A stretch of DNA of 64,000 bases from Thermoplasmatota archaeon (lineage in GTDB: Archaea; Thermoplasmatota; Thermoplasmata; Thermoplasmatales; GCA-001856825), in the NCBI GenBank assembly GCA_023379555.1, contig JAMCQR010000037.1, positions 1 through 64,000 of the forward strand. Direction: 5' to 3'. Both the position numbers and the translations under genes were made by a program. Shown here piece by piece: positions 45,734-53,642 of the stretch (position 1 is its first letter; every line of letters starts with the position of its first letter). The notes under the pieces were generated by a model. It saw only the letters and a program-made list of their open reading frames with translations, was not told the DNA's origin and made no database searches.

Positions 45734-47430
45734 TGAAGGACAAGATAAATGCGCTGGCCGCATCAAATGCACTTGAACATGGAGGAAAGGCAGAGTTCAA
45801 TTCAGTGGTGAGTAAATTTATCGCACATTTCCCGAACGAAAAAAAGAGACTAAAAGAACTGATTCCAGTCATAAGGGAAAGCGTGGAATTCGTGAATTCA
45901 CTGGGGAGTGAAGAACAGGCAAATCTGGTCAGAAGGGAATATCCAGAGCTCCTTGAGAAAAAGAAGAGGGAAGAGGAAACAAAAAGGCTTCCGGACCTCC
46001 CCGACATACCTGCCAATGGAGTTGTTATGAGGATGGCTCCCTCTCCATCGGGCCCGCTCCACATTGGGCACGCAAGGATGGCAATCCTGAATGATGAGTA
46101 CGTGAAAAGATACGGCGGTAAGCTGATACTCAGGATTGAGGACACAAACCCGGCCAACATCGATCCAGACGCTTACGAGATGATATCGTCTGATCTGGAG
46201 TGGCTGGAGGTGTCTGTGACGGACAGGATAATCCAGTCCGATAGATTTGATCTCTACTATAAGGTGATGGAAAAGTTGCTGGGCCTTGGGAAGGCTTACG
46301 TGGCGACAACCGCTTCAGAGGAATTCAAGACCAAGAGGCAGGAGGGGATTCCAATCAAGGAAAGGGACGATCCTCCGGAGATTAATCTCGAAAGATGGGA
46401 GCGCATGAAGTCTGGTGACTTTGAAAAGGGGAAAGTCTATGCCGTTATCAAGACAGATCTTAATCATCCCAACCCAGCGATCAGAGATTTCATCGCATTC
46501 AGGATAGTCGACATTCCGCATCCACTGACTGGAACGAAATATCACGCTTATCCCATGATGAATTTCTCAGTGGCAGTTGACGACCATTACCTGGGACTTA
46601 CTCACATCATAAGAGGAAAGGATCACACGGCGAATACAGAGAAGCAGAAGTACATTTTTGATTATCTCAAATGGGGCATCCCTTACTATCTCCATTACGG
46701 GAAAGTCTCAATTGAGGGGTCAGTGCTGAAGACGTCCCTCATAAAGAAAGGGATCAGGTCAGGTGAATTCACTGGATGGGACGATCCAAGACTGGGAACC
46801 CTGCTCTCCTTCAAGAAAAGAGGATTCGATCCGAAGGCTATAAGAAAATATTACGTGGAATCTGGGATAGGGAACGTAGATACGACCTTTTCCTGGGATA
46901 TATTTTACGCCTTCAACAGGCAGATTATCGATTCAAGATCCCCAAGGCACTTTTTCGTCAATTCACCGGTAAAATTGAAGTTTGACTACAGCGGCACTCT
47001 GCTGGCGAGAATGCCTCTCTATCCCTCACACAGTCCCGAGGGGAACGATCTTTTCCGCGAGTACCAGGTCTCTGGAGGGGAAATAGCGATTGCAAGAGAC
47101 GATTATGAAAGGAACATGGGAGGAGAGGTAAGGCTGAAGGGCCTCGGGAACTTCACAATCGCCGAGAACAGTATATCATTCAGGGGGGATCCGCTGAAGG
47201 ACAGTGAAGGCACTTCTGAAACGAAACCAAGAGCAGACAGGAGCATCCCAATAATTCACTGGCTCAAGGATAACTACGTGGAATACAGAATATACAGACA
47301 GGATGGAACAGTAGATACAGGTTATCTGGAAAGGGATTCACTGAACTATAAAGGAATGGTCCACCAACTGGAAAGATACGGCTACGTCAACATATTAAAT
47401 GAAAAAGAGGGATTCTTCACTCATCCCTGA
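45733..47430 (+). CDS. gltX: Glutamate--tRNA ligase, archaeal type
   Basis: Class I synthetase of about 565 residues. The HIGH motif is MAPSPSGPLHIGHARM near residue 98, and the KMSKS-like loop is LKTSLIKKG near 336. The N-terminal helical domain and the C-terminal beta-barrel domains follow the archaeal/eukaryotic GluRS/GlnRS plan. A non-discriminating form is possible. ATG 45733 is preferred over the TTG one codon earlier, overlapping the upstream stop. It converges with the PRC-barrel gene 1 nt away. Confidence 0.95.
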   Translation: MKDKINALAASNALEHGGKAEFNSVVSKFIAHFPNEKKRLKELIPVIRESVEFVNSLGSEEQANLVRREYPELLEKKKREEETKRLPDLPDIPANGVVMRMAPSPSGPLHIGHARMAILNDEYVKRYGGKLILRIEDTNPANIDPDAYEMISSDLEWLEVSVTDRIIQSDRFDLYYKVMEKLLGLGKAYVATTASEEFKTKRQEGIPIKERDDPPEINLERWERMKSGDFEKGKVYAVIKTDLNHPNPAIRDFIAFRIVDIPHPLTGTKYHAYPMMNFSVAVDDHYLGLTHIIRGKDHTANTEKQKYIFDYLKWGIPYYLHYGKVSIEGSVLKTSLIKKGIRSGEFTGWDDPRLGTLLSFKKRGFDPKAIRKYYVESGIGNVDTTFSWDIFYAFNRQIIDSRSPRHFFVNSPVKLKFDYSGTLLARMPLYPSHSPEGNDLFREYQVSGGEIAIARDDYERNMGGEVRLKGLGNFTIAENSISFRGDPLKDSEGTSETKPRADRSIPIIHWLKDNYVEYRIYRQDGTVDTGYLERDSLNYKGMVHQLERYGYVNILNEKEGFFTHP

Positions 47431-47431
47431 T

Positions 47432-47686
47432 TTATTCAGAAGTGGAAACAGAAACAAAAGTCGGGAATCTTTTCAGCAGGATTACGTCTCCTACTGCCCT
47501 TACCCACCTGTATGGAACAAGGACTGCTACACCATCTTCAACGAGTCCCTCATTTGTTTTTTCAACATACAACCCATAAATTGTCTGGCTGTCCACGTCC
47601 ATGCTAACATCTTCGACCGTCCCAAGCAAATATCCCTTGTCGCTGTAAATTTCGAGGCCAACAAGATTCGTGATATCAGTTTCCAT
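47432..47686 (-). CDS. PRC-barrel domain protein
   Basis: The 84-residue protein is a single PRC-barrel: ITNLVGLEIYSDKGYLLGTVEDVSMD at the N-terminus, then QTIYGLYVE and the strand VLVPYRWVRAVGDVILL. Single-domain archaeal PRC-barrel proteins have been linked to RNA handling and to cell division (CdpB-type); which applies here is not visible. A TATATAATCTTTTT-type AT-rich stretch lies about 40 nt upstream of the start. Confidence 0.85.
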   Translation of the reverse strand: METDITNLVGLEIYSDKGYLLGTVEDVSMDVDSQTIYGLYVEKTNEGLVEDGVAVLVPYRWVRAVGDVILLKRFPTFVSVSTSE

Positions 47687-47889
47687 AAATTATCCGGTTA
47701 AATATTTAGAGCGAGTATATAATCTTTTTATCCCGCATGGGCCCAGTAACCATAACAAGTTATCCACAATTGAACTGGTGAAGCATCTTAAGCTTATGTT
47801 CTATACCAAGAACATCGTAAGAATAACGAAATAAGGGAAAAACAGTAAGCAATCTCCTGCCAGATAATCGATGTATAACATTTTTTAAT

Positions 47890-48567
47890 ATGCTGATATA
47901 CACCATCGTGAGGAGACCGGCGGAACACGGGAGCGTAGTGACATCCTCCATACTCGGTATCGCTGCAATCGCAAACGCAATTATAATGCACAGACAATTT
48001 CTTGCGGTAGCTTTCTGGATCCCGGTCTGGCTGGGGCTCTTCCTGTACGACGTACCCTTTTCAAAGCTTGCGAAGAACAAGACAGACCTGGTGCTCATAA
48101 TTATAATAGCAGCGGTAGCACTATTTTCTATCCTTGAAAACCCAGTTCTGATCTTCCCTTACCTGATTTTCTTTCTTGTCTATTACACCCGAATCGCACT
48201 TGTCAGGAGGAGGAAAAATTTCATATCAATAATTGCGGGAATTGGTTCCTACGTCCTGCTTTTCTTCGGTACCTGGGGAGGGCTTGAGCTGAAGTTCCTG
48301 CCCCTGGTGACAGCGATGTTTCTTTTCCTGATTGGTTCTGAATTTGCAGTTAGGGCGGTCGTGACCAATGACAGGAAATTGCTATTCTACAATATATTGC
48401 CGGCATTTTTCTTCATCCTCGGCCCAGTTTATATCGTATTTTCCATTTCAATCGTCAGGATAATCAGCGGCTATTCCACAAAGAAAATCAGGCTGATAGG
48501 GATGGTGGAGTCAATCATAATGGTCATAATGATTGCAGTAATAGAAGCATTTAAAATAATAAAATGA
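47890..48567 (+). CDS. Multi-pass membrane protein, possibly YwiC-like
   Basis: The 225-residue protein has about seven hydrophobic helices. An RRPAEHGSVVTS segment near residue 8 resembles the PKEHGAW motif at the start of YwiC-like proteins. Charged residues are few; the KLAKNKTDL and RRRKNF loops are cytoplasmic by the positive-inside rule. ATG follows a TGTATAAC-like box by about 18 nt. The function is unknown. Confidence 0.6.
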   Translation: MLIYTIVRRPAEHGSVVTSSILGIAAIANAIIMHRQFLAVAFWIPVWLGLFLYDVPFSKLAKNKTDLVLIIIIAAVALFSILENPVLIFPYLIFFLVYYTRIALVRRRKNFISIIAGIGSYVLLFFGTWGGLELKFLPLVTAMFLFLIGSEFAVRAVVTNDRKLLFYNILPAFFFILGPVYIVFSISIVRIISGYSTKKIRLIGMVESIIMVIMIAVIEAFKIIK

Positions 48568-48579
48568 AAATGAATAAAA

Positions 48580-49230
48580 TTACTTCTTGACCTGCTTGCT
48601 TGCCAGGAACCAGTCCTTGACCTTCAGAGTGTTATCGTTGATCCTTGCTTTTGCTCCTTCTAGAGTCGATGGCTGTGGTACTATGACATCCTGTCCAGGC
48701 TTCCAGTTGGCTGGAGTGGCGATCATGAAGGAATCTACATACGCCAGAGAGTCAAGCACCCTGAGTATCTCGTCAATGTTCCGTCCCGTACTGGCCGGGT
48801 AGTATATCAAAGCTCTCACGATCCCTTCAGGGTCTATGAAGAATACTGCCCTGACCGTGGAGGTAGTGCTGGATTTCTCATGGATCAGGCCGTAGAGCTT
48901 GGCTACTTGCATGTTGAGGTCCGCTATGATTGGGAATTTTATCTCCACGCCAGACATCTTCTCAATCTGAAGGACCCATGCTATGTGCGAGTAGACAGAA
49001 TCAATGCTGAGGCCGACAAGCTGTGCATTCCTCATCTGGAATTCATCGTATCTACTCGCAAATTCGGTAAATTCAGTAGTGCAGACCGGCGTAAAGTCAG
49101 CTGGGTGGGAGAAAAGCACCACCCACTTCCCCTTGAACTGGCCAAGGGTGATTGTGCCCTGCGTGCTGTTTGCCTGGAAATCCGGCGCCCTATCGCCTAT
49201 TTTTGGTATTGTACCTGTTCCATTTTCCAT
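48580..49230 (-). CDS. 1-Cys peroxiredoxin (Prx6-like)
   Basis: Reduces H2O2 and organic peroxides. With the start at ATG 49230, the peroxidatic Cys in DFTPVCTTEF falls at residue 50, as expected; the longer frame to 49284 is less likely. GRNIDEILRVLDSL near 165 and the C-terminal arm TPANWKPGQDVIVPQP are Prx6-type features. This is the only cysteine in the protein, so there is no resolving Cys, and a separate thiol must reduce it. It lies 154 nt downstream of an AhpD-like gene. Confidence 0.93.
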   Translation of the reverse strand: MENGTGTIPKIGDRAPDFQANSTQGTITLGQFKGKWVVLFSHPADFTPVCTTEFTEFASRYDEFQMRNAQLVGLSIDSVYSHIAWVLQIEKMSGVEIKFPIIADLNMQVAKLYGLIHEKSSTTSTVRAVFFIDPEGIVRALIYYPASTGRNIDEILRVLDSLAYVDSFMIATPANWKPGQDVIVPQPSTLEGAKARINDNTLKVKDWFLASKQVKK

Positions 49231-49295
49231 GTTTATCAGTGCATTCAAATCGAAATACATTATATTAACAATTTTTAGCTTCACAAATGAAGTGA

Positions 49296-49324
49296 TTGAT
49301 CTCGAGGTATTCTAGGGAGATCAA
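49296..49324. promoter_or_regulatory. 8-bp inverted repeat between the AhpD-like and peroxiredoxin genes
   Basis: TTGATCTC (49296-49303) and GAGATCAA (49317-49324) are exact inverted copies separated by 13 nt. They lie downstream of the AhpD-like stop and about 30 nt upstream of the peroxiredoxin TATA-like region, so they could be an operator or an end-of-transcript stem. Confidence 0.35.
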
Positions 49325-49383
49325 AGCGGAATGATATCAAATCATACAGTACCACCAGGGTTGAAAGGGAAAGGAGAACTGGT

Positions 49384-49719
49384 CTACTGTTTCTTTTCGT
49401 CCAGATACTTCAGAAGGTCTATCACTTTCATCAGCGCAGGCGTCCCGGTCATGAGGAGAGCAAGAAACGCAGATTCGAGCAGTTCCCCCCTGGTTGCTCC
49501 TGCCTTGATGGCCAATGAAACGTGATAGGGAATGCACCATTCGCAACCAGTTGCAAGAGAAAGTGAGACCATTATTATTTCCTTGTATTTCTGGCTCAGT
49601 TCACCGTTTTCAAGTGAACTGTTAACCAGTTTCATGAAGTCATTAGTAAGGTCAGGTTTTTCCTTGCCCAGTTTGTTGAACAGGCTCTGTATTTCAGTAA
49701 TTCTTTCATCAATTCCCAT
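49384..49719 (-). CDS. Carboxymuconolactone decarboxylase/AhpD-like protein
   Basis: The 111-residue helical protein has the redox motif CEWCIPYHV (Cys59, Cys62, His66) of AhpD-like proteins, within MVSLSLATGCEWC. In AhpD this dithiol passes electrons to a peroxiredoxin. The neighbouring 1-Cys peroxiredoxin gene makes that role plausible here. It lies between the DUF302 and peroxiredoxin genes on the same strand. Confidence 0.88.
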   Translation of the reverse strand: MGIDERITEIQSLFNKLGKEKPDLTNDFMKLVNSSLENGELSQKYKEIIMVSLSLATGCEWCIPYHVSLAIKAGATRGELLESAFLALLMTGTPALMKVIDLLKYLDEKKQ

Positions 49720-49772
49720 GTTATAGAATCATTTTTTTGATATTATTAGATGTGTAGTGACCCCAGCTAAAT

Positions 49773-50204
49773 TCAGGTCACAAAGTCGTTGAAAAGGGAC
49801 TCAATTTCATCCTGGTATTTCTTCAGGGTCTCTGCAGTTCCTTCCGTTTCCCTGGTTGCTATGTCGTAGATAAGGAGCAGCCTAAGGACTGACTTTCCGT
49901 TCTTTGCGTTTAGGGTGACTTTGCACGGAAGATATAGGCCAATTCTATCGTCAATGGATATCAGCTCCCTGGCCGCAAGGGGTTTACAGACGTCAAATAT
50001 CTTGTAAAAGCCAATGTCCGTGCTGAAATTCTTCTTTATTATTCCCTGCACATCTATACCTGCGACGAGGAAATATCCTCTCTTTTTCAGGTGTTCAGTG
50101 AATAAATCTTCAATCTCTTCCGGAGCTTCTTTGAATTCTTTTTCCAGATGCACTGCTGTCAAGTTCAAACTTCGATAAAAGTGTTCTCTAGCGACTGAAG
50201 CCAA
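49773..50204 (-). CDS. DUF302-domain protein
   Basis: The 143-residue protein shows the DUF302 pattern: GYFLVAGIDVQGIIKKNF near 44, YKIFDVCKPLAARELISIDDRIGLYLPCKVTL near 67-98, and a C-terminal helix LKKYQDEIESLFNDF. The family is usually found near redox or metal-related genes, in line with the AhpD-like and peroxiredoxin neighbours. Two Cys (near 73 and 95) could bind a metal. The function is unknown. Confidence 0.8.
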   Translation of the reverse strand: MASVAREHFYRSLNLTAVHLEKEFKEAPEEIEDLFTEHLKKRGYFLVAGIDVQGIIKKNFSTDIGFYKIFDVCKPLAARELISIDDRIGLYLPCKVTLNAKNGKSVLRLLLIYDIATRETEGTAETLKKYQDEIESLFNDFVT

Positions 50205-50260
50205 AATTCAACAACTGTGTTACGAGCTCCATTCTCTCTTGGGAACTGGAACATGAGCTA

Positions 50261-50407
50261 ATGAGCAGGTTAGGGAGAAACTGGGGTGTCACTTTCAGCT
50301 ATTTTAAAAAAGTATTTGTCATTAAATCCTGTGAGGAAGCGCATGAAGGGAAGGATTACGCAAACACGTACCCAGGCATCATTCATTCGATACTGATTGA
50401 CAGCTAA
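50261..50407 (+). CDS. Possible 48-residue small protein (low confidence)
   Basis: A 49-codon frame lies in the gap before tRNA-Gly. Codon use (AGG, AGA, ATA) suits this genome. The peptide begins MSRLGRNWGVTFSYFKKV and ends with IIHSILIDS. No Shine-Dalgarno motif or TATA-like box is seen at a good spacing, so it may be a fragment of an old gene. Nothing else was recognised in the 50205-50473 gap. Confidence 0.22.
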   Translation: MSRLGRNWGVTFSYFKKVFVIKSCEEAHEGKDYANTYPGIIHSILIDS

Positions 50408-50473
50408 ATTGAGAGGCAAAAGGGAAAATTTGACGATCTACCTATTCTCTGAGCAATTGGATATCCTTTGTTA

Positions 50474-50544
50474 TGCGAGTGCCGGGATTCGGACCCGGGT
50501 TAAAAGCTTGGGAAGCTTTTGTGCTACCGCTACACTACACTCGC
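50474..50544 (-). tRNA. tRNA-Gly (anticodon CCC)
   Basis: A 71-nt cloverleaf without intron: acceptor GCGAGTG/CACTCGC, D stem GTGT/GCAC, anticodon stem AAAGC/GCTTT with loop TTCCCAA, and T stem CCGGG/CCCGG. The T loop is TCCGAAT, again with C at position 55. CCA is not encoded. Confidence 0.93.
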
Positions 50545-50695
50545 TTCGAGGGTTAAATCATTCAGAATATTAGAAATTATCTTTCTGCACATAGTGGAAT
50601 AAGGCAATCAATTTCTGGAATCGTCCGGCAGTAACAGTTTAATGCTTTTCACTCCCGGTATCCCTCTAGCTGGAAGATTAGGACAAAATTGAAGA

Positions 50696-51271
50696 TCAGA
50701 CCATCAGAATGCCCCGGAATCCTCTGGCAGAGTAGTATGACGAGGCTCCATTGTGATAGACGAACACGCGTCCAAAACGGCGATCTCCAAAGATAGCGCC
50801 ACCGCATTCCCTTATTTCCTCAGGCGTCCTCAACCAGCTTGAGGTTTTGGTATCAAAATTCCCAATCTTCTGAAGTTGCATGTACTGTTCTTCGGTAAGA
50901 ATCTCTATTTCCATTCGACCTGCAACATCTACTGCGTTATCGTCGGGCCTGGCCTCCTCCCGTGATTCCTGTGCCTCCCTGTCATAACAGAGGTTCCTGC
51001 GTCCTACTGGGCTCTCAGGAGAACAGTCGCAGAAGATGTACTGCCCTGTTTCCGCATCGATTCCTATGACATCCGGCTCACCGCCAGTCCTCTCCATTTC
51101 CTGCAGTGAACTCAGCTTCTCTGGCTTCTTTTCCAGTTTTCTCTGTATTTCAGACCAGTCCAGACCACTATGTCTTCCCATGTTCTTCTCAAACCGATCT
51201 TGCAGCATTTCCAGGAAAGCTGTAGCTCCAAGTTCGGTGCTGTTCTTTCCGTCTGAAGATTTTGCCTTCAC
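50696..51271 (-). CDS. DUF4256-family protein
   Basis: The 191-residue protein matches the DUF4256 family, with segments GGEPDVIGIDAETGQYIFCDCSPESP near 64, GRRNLCYDREAQESREE and GGAIFGDRRFGRVFVYHNGASSYYSARGFRG at the C-terminus. The family is mainly known from bacteria, so transfer is possible. The cysteines (CDCS, LCYD) could bind a metal. The function is unknown. The start at 51271 is preceded by little promoter sequence. Confidence 0.85.
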   Translation of the reverse strand: MKAKSSDGKNSTELGATAFLEMLQDRFEKNMGRHSGLDWSEIQRKLEKKPEKLSSLQEMERTGGEPDVIGIDAETGQYIFCDCSPESPVGRRNLCYDREAQESREEARPDDNAVDVAGRMEIEILTEEQYMQLQKIGNFDTKTSSWLRTPEEIRECGGAIFGDRRFGRVFVYHNGASSYYSARGFRGILMV

Positions 51272-51409
51272 GTGCTTCTAGAGTGACCAGCGTCCTAAAA
51301 ATTTTATCCTAATAACTTCTGGATCTGTTGCACAGTTTCATGTCAGCGAGTTAATTAGGTTTAATTAAGAAAATAAGGAAAGATTTTTCTGCAAAACTCT
51401 TAAATCTTT

Positions 51410-51419
51410 TTAAATATAT
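51410..51419 (+). promoter_or_regulatory. atpK: TATA box of the ATP synthase operon
   Basis: TTAAATATAT is centred about 21 nt before ATG 51435, so the long ATP synthase transcript would be leaderless. Upstream (51350-51370) there are two close copies of TTAATTA. Confidence 0.5.
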
Positions 51420-51434
51420 CCACCCGAGATACCT

Positions 51435-51662
51435 ATGATAACTACAGCGGGCGCATTACTTGCCATAGCTGCATCAATAGCGATGGCCGGAGGACTTATC
51501 GGTACCGGTATGGCACAAAGTGGAATTGGTGCCTCCGGTATGGGGGTCATAGCTGAAAAACCAGAGAAGTTCGGACAGGTTCTGTTCTTCTTCGTTATCC
51601 CCGAGACGCTTTGGATAATTGGATTTGCTCTTGGTTTCATGCTGCTGCTAGGCATACTGTGA
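51435..51662 (+). CDS. atpK: A-type ATP synthase subunit K (proteolipid, c-ring)
   Basis: The 75-residue hairpin of two helices forms the rotor ring in the membrane. Helix 1 is AGALLAIAASIAMAGGLIGTGMA, followed by the polar loop EKPEKFGQ. The ion-binding Glu lies in FFVIPETLWIIGFALG near residue 57. Having one Glu per hairpin means the ring has a high ion-to-ATP ratio, as in bacterial F-type rings; this is inferred from the size. First gene of the operon. Confidence 0.93.
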   Translation: MITTAGALLAIAASIAMAGGLIGTGMAQSGIGASGMGVIAEKPEKFGQVLFFFVIPETLWIIGFALGFMLLLGIL

Positions 51663-51666
51663 GCTT

Positions 51667-52233
51667 ATGCCGCTTGATGAAATTCTCCAGAAGATAGAGG
51701 AGGAGGCCCAGGAACAGGAGAGGGCCATACTGGAAGAAGCGAGAAAGCGAGCTGAAAGCCTATTGAGGGAAGCAGATGCCAGGAAAGAGATGATTTACCA
51801 AAGGTACAATACGAAGGCGAAGGAGGCAGTCGAGGAAATAAGGAGAGAAAGAATATCATCTGCTACGCTTGAGGGCCGTACCCTGATGGAGAAGGCAATT
51901 GAGGAAATTGAATGGAAATATGAAACCGCACTTAAGGGGGCGCTGATTGAATTCACGAAAACTGAGAAATACACCCAATTTCTACTCAAAACTATTGAAA
52001 GATCATGGGTGAAACTGGGTCCAGGCTCACTGGTTTACGTGAACCCTCAGGATGGTCCAAGGCTTGCAAATAACAACCTTCCACTCACTTTGATCCCAAA
52101 ACAGATAGATCCGATCGGGGGGGCTATAGTGACGTCCGCGGATGGAAGAATTTACATTGATTCCACAATAACGGAGCTGCTGCGTGGAAGAAGGGACGAG
52201 ATACTGAAGGTCGCCAGAAGTCATATCAGGTGA
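51667..52233 (+). CDS. atpE: A-type ATP synthase subunit E (peripheral stalk)
   Basis: The 188-residue protein has a long charged N-terminal helix (IEEEAQEQERAILEEARKRAES) that pairs with subunit H, and a globular C-terminal domain ending in IGGAIVTSADGRIYIDSTITELL near 155-180, characteristic of subunit E. It joins the catalytic head to the membrane part. It starts 4 nt after atpK. Confidence 0.94.
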   Translation: MPLDEILQKIEEEAQEQERAILEEARKRAESLLREADARKEMIYQRYNTKAKEAVEEIRRERISSATLEGRTLMEKAIEEIEWKYETALKGALIEFTKTEKYTQFLLKTIERSWVKLGPGSLVYVNPQDGPRLANNNLPLTLIPKQIDPIGGAIVTSADGRIYIDSTITELLRGRRDEILKVARSHIR

Positions 52234-52237
52234 TGAA

Positions 52238-53302
52238 GTGCAAAACAATTACGGTCTCCCTTATGGCAGCCTAAAGGTCCAGAAAACACAATTTCTGAGG
52301 AGGAACGATTACGAGAGCATGCTACATCTCGGGACTGCAAGCGACCTCATCAATTATCTGGGTGACCACGGTTACAGAGACGATCTGTCTGCATACGCGC
52401 AGACCTACCAGGGAATGGACCTGATAGAAGCAGCAAACAACAGGCACCTTGCGAGGCTGAACAGATACGTCCTGTCAGTGACGCCCCAGAATGGGAAGGA
52501 CCTTATAGTTTCCTATCTCACAAAGTGGGATATACAGAACTTGAAAACAATCCTGATCTCAAAGAACCTGAACTACAAGATAGAACATTCGGAAATGTAC
52601 CTTGTGTCAGATAATAACGCTCCAGTAGGCCTCATTGCGGGATTGCTGGATGCGGCTGATTTCAAGAACATACTGGCTATGGACAGGGTCGAGGACATCA
52701 TAGCATATACGCTCAAATTCGGTTATGGGAGAGCTCTAATGACTTATCTGGAAGAATTCAAGAAGAGCAATAACCTGTCATCGCTGCTGCTGTCTCTTGA
52801 TCTATACTATTTTGACATCATGAAGGAAAAATTCAGATTCTACATTGGTTCAGAGGGGCCCATTTACAGGTTTATCAAGAAGACCATCGATATAAAGAAC
52901 ATAATGACCATTTTGAGGTTCATAGAGTTCTCGTCGTCCAGCAACTCCACTGATTATCTGCTCAGCGGAGGGAGCCTCACTCAGCAGGCCATGGACGATC
53001 TCTCTAAAAGTGGAAGCGTTGATGAAGTGGTGCAGAAACTCAAATCATTTGCCGATCTGACGAAGGGCCTGGAGTACTACAAACAGATGGGTTCATTGGT
53101 AGGGATTGAGGGTGAGTTGAACAGGAGCATCTACTGGGAATTCCTGGAAAAGTTCGAGATGAGCTCACTTTCACTGAATAATGTAATGGCATTTCTCTTG
53201 AAGACGGAGGCAGAGTGGAAGGACGTCAGGACTGTTGCTCTGGGCAGACTGTACAATATGGACGAAGAAACAATCAAATCCATAGCGCTAAACGTGTGGT
53301 GA
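52238..53302 (+). CDS. atpC: A-type ATP synthase subunit C (central stalk cap)
   Basis: The 354-residue all-helical subunit sits on the K ring and connects it to the D/F axle. The V-ATPase d/archaeal C pattern is seen in LLSLDLYYFDIMKEKFRF near 187 and TIDIKNIMTILRFIEFSSS near 220. The start is GTG 52238, 4 nt after atpE. No unusual feature was seen. Confidence 0.92.
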   Translation: MQNNYGLPYGSLKVQKTQFLRRNDYESMLHLGTASDLINYLGDHGYRDDLSAYAQTYQGMDLIEAANNRHLARLNRYVLSVTPQNGKDLIVSYLTKWDIQNLKTILISKNLNYKIEHSEMYLVSDNNAPVGLIAGLLDAADFKNILAMDRVEDIIAYTLKFGYGRALMTYLEEFKKSNNLSSLLLSLDLYYFDIMKEKFRFYIGSEGPIYRFIKKTIDIKNIMTILRFIEFSSSSNSTDYLLSGGSLTQQAMDDLSKSGSVDEVVQKLKSFADLTKGLEYYKQMGSLVGIEGELNRSIYWEFLEKFEMSSLSLNNVMAFLLKTEAEWKDVRTVALGRLYNMDEETIKSIALNVW

Positions 53303-53306
53303 TTTC

Positions 53307-53642
53307 GTGGTAGATAAAACAAAATTTGGAAAGATTGCTTTTGTGGGCGAGAGGGAACTTGCAATTGGATTCAAGCTGGTTGGAGTTGAGGAGGCGAACT
53401 TCGTCACAAGGGAGAACTATGCAGATAGACTCAAGGAGTTATTCTACTCAGGAGAATATGGGCTGATTCTGGCAACAAATTCGTTCATGGATGTTCTGGA
53501 CAAGAAATTCCTGAATCTGGCGAGCACAAGCGTCAGCCCACTGGTTGTGTTCATTCCTGTTTCAGAACAGGAAGAAGCAGAGAGTATTTCGGATCTGGCA
53601 AGAAGAGTGTTGGGTATAAAATTGGATCTTGGAGGATTTTGA
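53307..53642 (+). CDS. atpF: A-type ATP synthase subunit F (central stalk)
   Basis: The 111-residue Rossmann-like subunit of the axle has KIAFVGERELAIGFKLVGVEEA at the N-terminus, typical of subunit F, then GLILATNSFMDVL and VVFIPVSEQEEAESISDLARRVLGIKL. The start is GTG 53307. It overlaps atpA by 4 nt, so subunits F and A are made in a coupled way. Confidence 0.92.
   Translation: MVDKTKFGKIAFVGERELAIGFKLVGVEEANFVTRENYADRLKELFYSGEYGLILATNSFMDVLDKKFLNLASTSVSPLVVFIPVSEQEEAESISDLARRVLGIKLDLGGF

Noticed and set aside
50205..51434. Integrated element at tRNA-Gly near DUF4256
   Set aside because: No integrase, no direct repeat of the tRNA end and no other mobile genes.
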